Assembly (NCBI GenBank): GCA_019417145.1
Contig: DXVY01000140.1
Span: forward strand, 1-5,281
DNA: 5,281 nucleotides
Origin: Clostridiales bacterium
GTDB taxonomy: Bacteria > Bacillota > Clostridia > Oscillospirales > Acutalibacteraceae
Direction of reading: 5' to 3'
The notes below the pieces were generated by a model. It saw only the letters and a program-made list of their open reading frames with translations, was not told where the DNA came from and searched no databases. A program made the translations under genes and the position numbers. This document shows, in pieces, positions 5,223 through 5,281 of the stretch. Position 1 is the first letter of the stretch; each line of letters opens with the position of its first letter.

Positions 5223-5281
5223 TAGTCTTCTAAATCCTTGAATGGATCTTCGTATTCCTTGAAGCTGAGTTGATCCATCAT
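5222..5281 (-). CDS. tnpA: C-terminal end of IS200/IS605-family transposase TnpA (5' part outside window)
   Basis: Read on the minus strand, the last 60 bases encode 19 residues, MMDQLSFKEYEDPFKDLED, then TAG at 5224-5222. The segment DQLSFKEYEDPF closely matches the usual tail of Firmicutes IS200-type TnpA proteins (of the form D-K-L-S-V-K-E-Y-E-D-P-F), small HUH/Y1 transposases that cut and join single-stranded DNA as dimers. The catalytic HUH motif and tyrosine lie outside the window, so integrity cannot be judged. The in-frame ATGs at the edge are probably internal methionines. The hairpins just behind the stop fit an IS200-type right end. Identification rests on one short motif recalled from the family. 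Confidence 0.72.
   Translation of the reverse strand: MMDQLSFKEYEDPFKDLED

Larger units (their letters stand above)
5080..5281 (-). mobile_element. Right-end portion of an IS200/IS605-family insertion sequence (partial)
   Basis: The element is inferred from a TnpA C-terminus at the window edge and the hairpin series directly behind it. It runs on the minus strand and continues beyond base 5281. Its right boundary is uncertain: it lies at or below 5080 and may include the inverted repeat at 4984-5042. IS200/IS605 elements make no target duplication and have no terminal inverted repeats, so the end cannot be read from this sequence alone. Confidence 0.65.

Overview
The window looks like part of a Firmicutes chromosome, probably a gut-type clostridium of the Oscillospiraceae/Ruminococcaceae kind. 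The basis is fairly GC-rich coding sequence, strong AGGAGG-type ribosome binding sites, a TTG start, surface proteins with Pro/Thr/Ser-rich linkers and C-terminal membrane anchors, a GntR-LacI (AraR-type) regulator, and an IS200-type transposase tail. This placement is an inference; the window has no rRNA or other taxonomic marker.

Layout, left to right. Bases 1-169 are the end of a gene for a surface protein whose tail has a TTGES motif, a membrane helix and lysines. At 252-1346 lies a secreted, membrane-anchored protein with a CBM9-like (DOMON-fold) carbohydrate-binding module and no catalytic domain. After a 169-bp spacer with a perfect 12-bp GC-rich hairpin comes 1516-3321, a TTG-started, exported calcineurin-like metallophosphoesterase with two N-terminal beta domains and a sortase-like SPTTGD tail. 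All three are on the plus strand and look like one group of cell-surface proteins. A strong bidirectional terminator at 3420-3460 closes the group.

A separate unit follows at 3532-4750: an AraR-type repressor (GntR winged helix plus LacI-type sugar-binding domain) with its own promoter. The -35 box lies inside a palindrome with the ATTTG-N6-CAAAT geometry of AraR operators, and a third copy of the half-site sits at the predicted transcription start. Autorepression is the simplest reading. A sugar-sensing repressor next to a carbohydrate-binding surface protein suggests a glycan-related locus, but no operator copy was noticed ahead of the surface genes, so a regulatory link is not shown.

Bases 4751-5221 hold no confident gene. 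They contain a weak hairpin after the regulator, a 13-bp-arm inverted repeat (4984-5042) followed by a T-rich run, and five consecutive small hairpins (5080-5222). The last 60 bases, on the minus strand, encode the C-terminus of an IS200/IS605-family TnpA, so the hairpin series is the 3' (right-end) part of that insertion sequence. The most unusual signal is here: the loop of the hairpin at the tnpA stop is complementary to the loop of the 4984-5042 repeat, which suggests a long-range fold in single-stranded transposon DNA or RNA.
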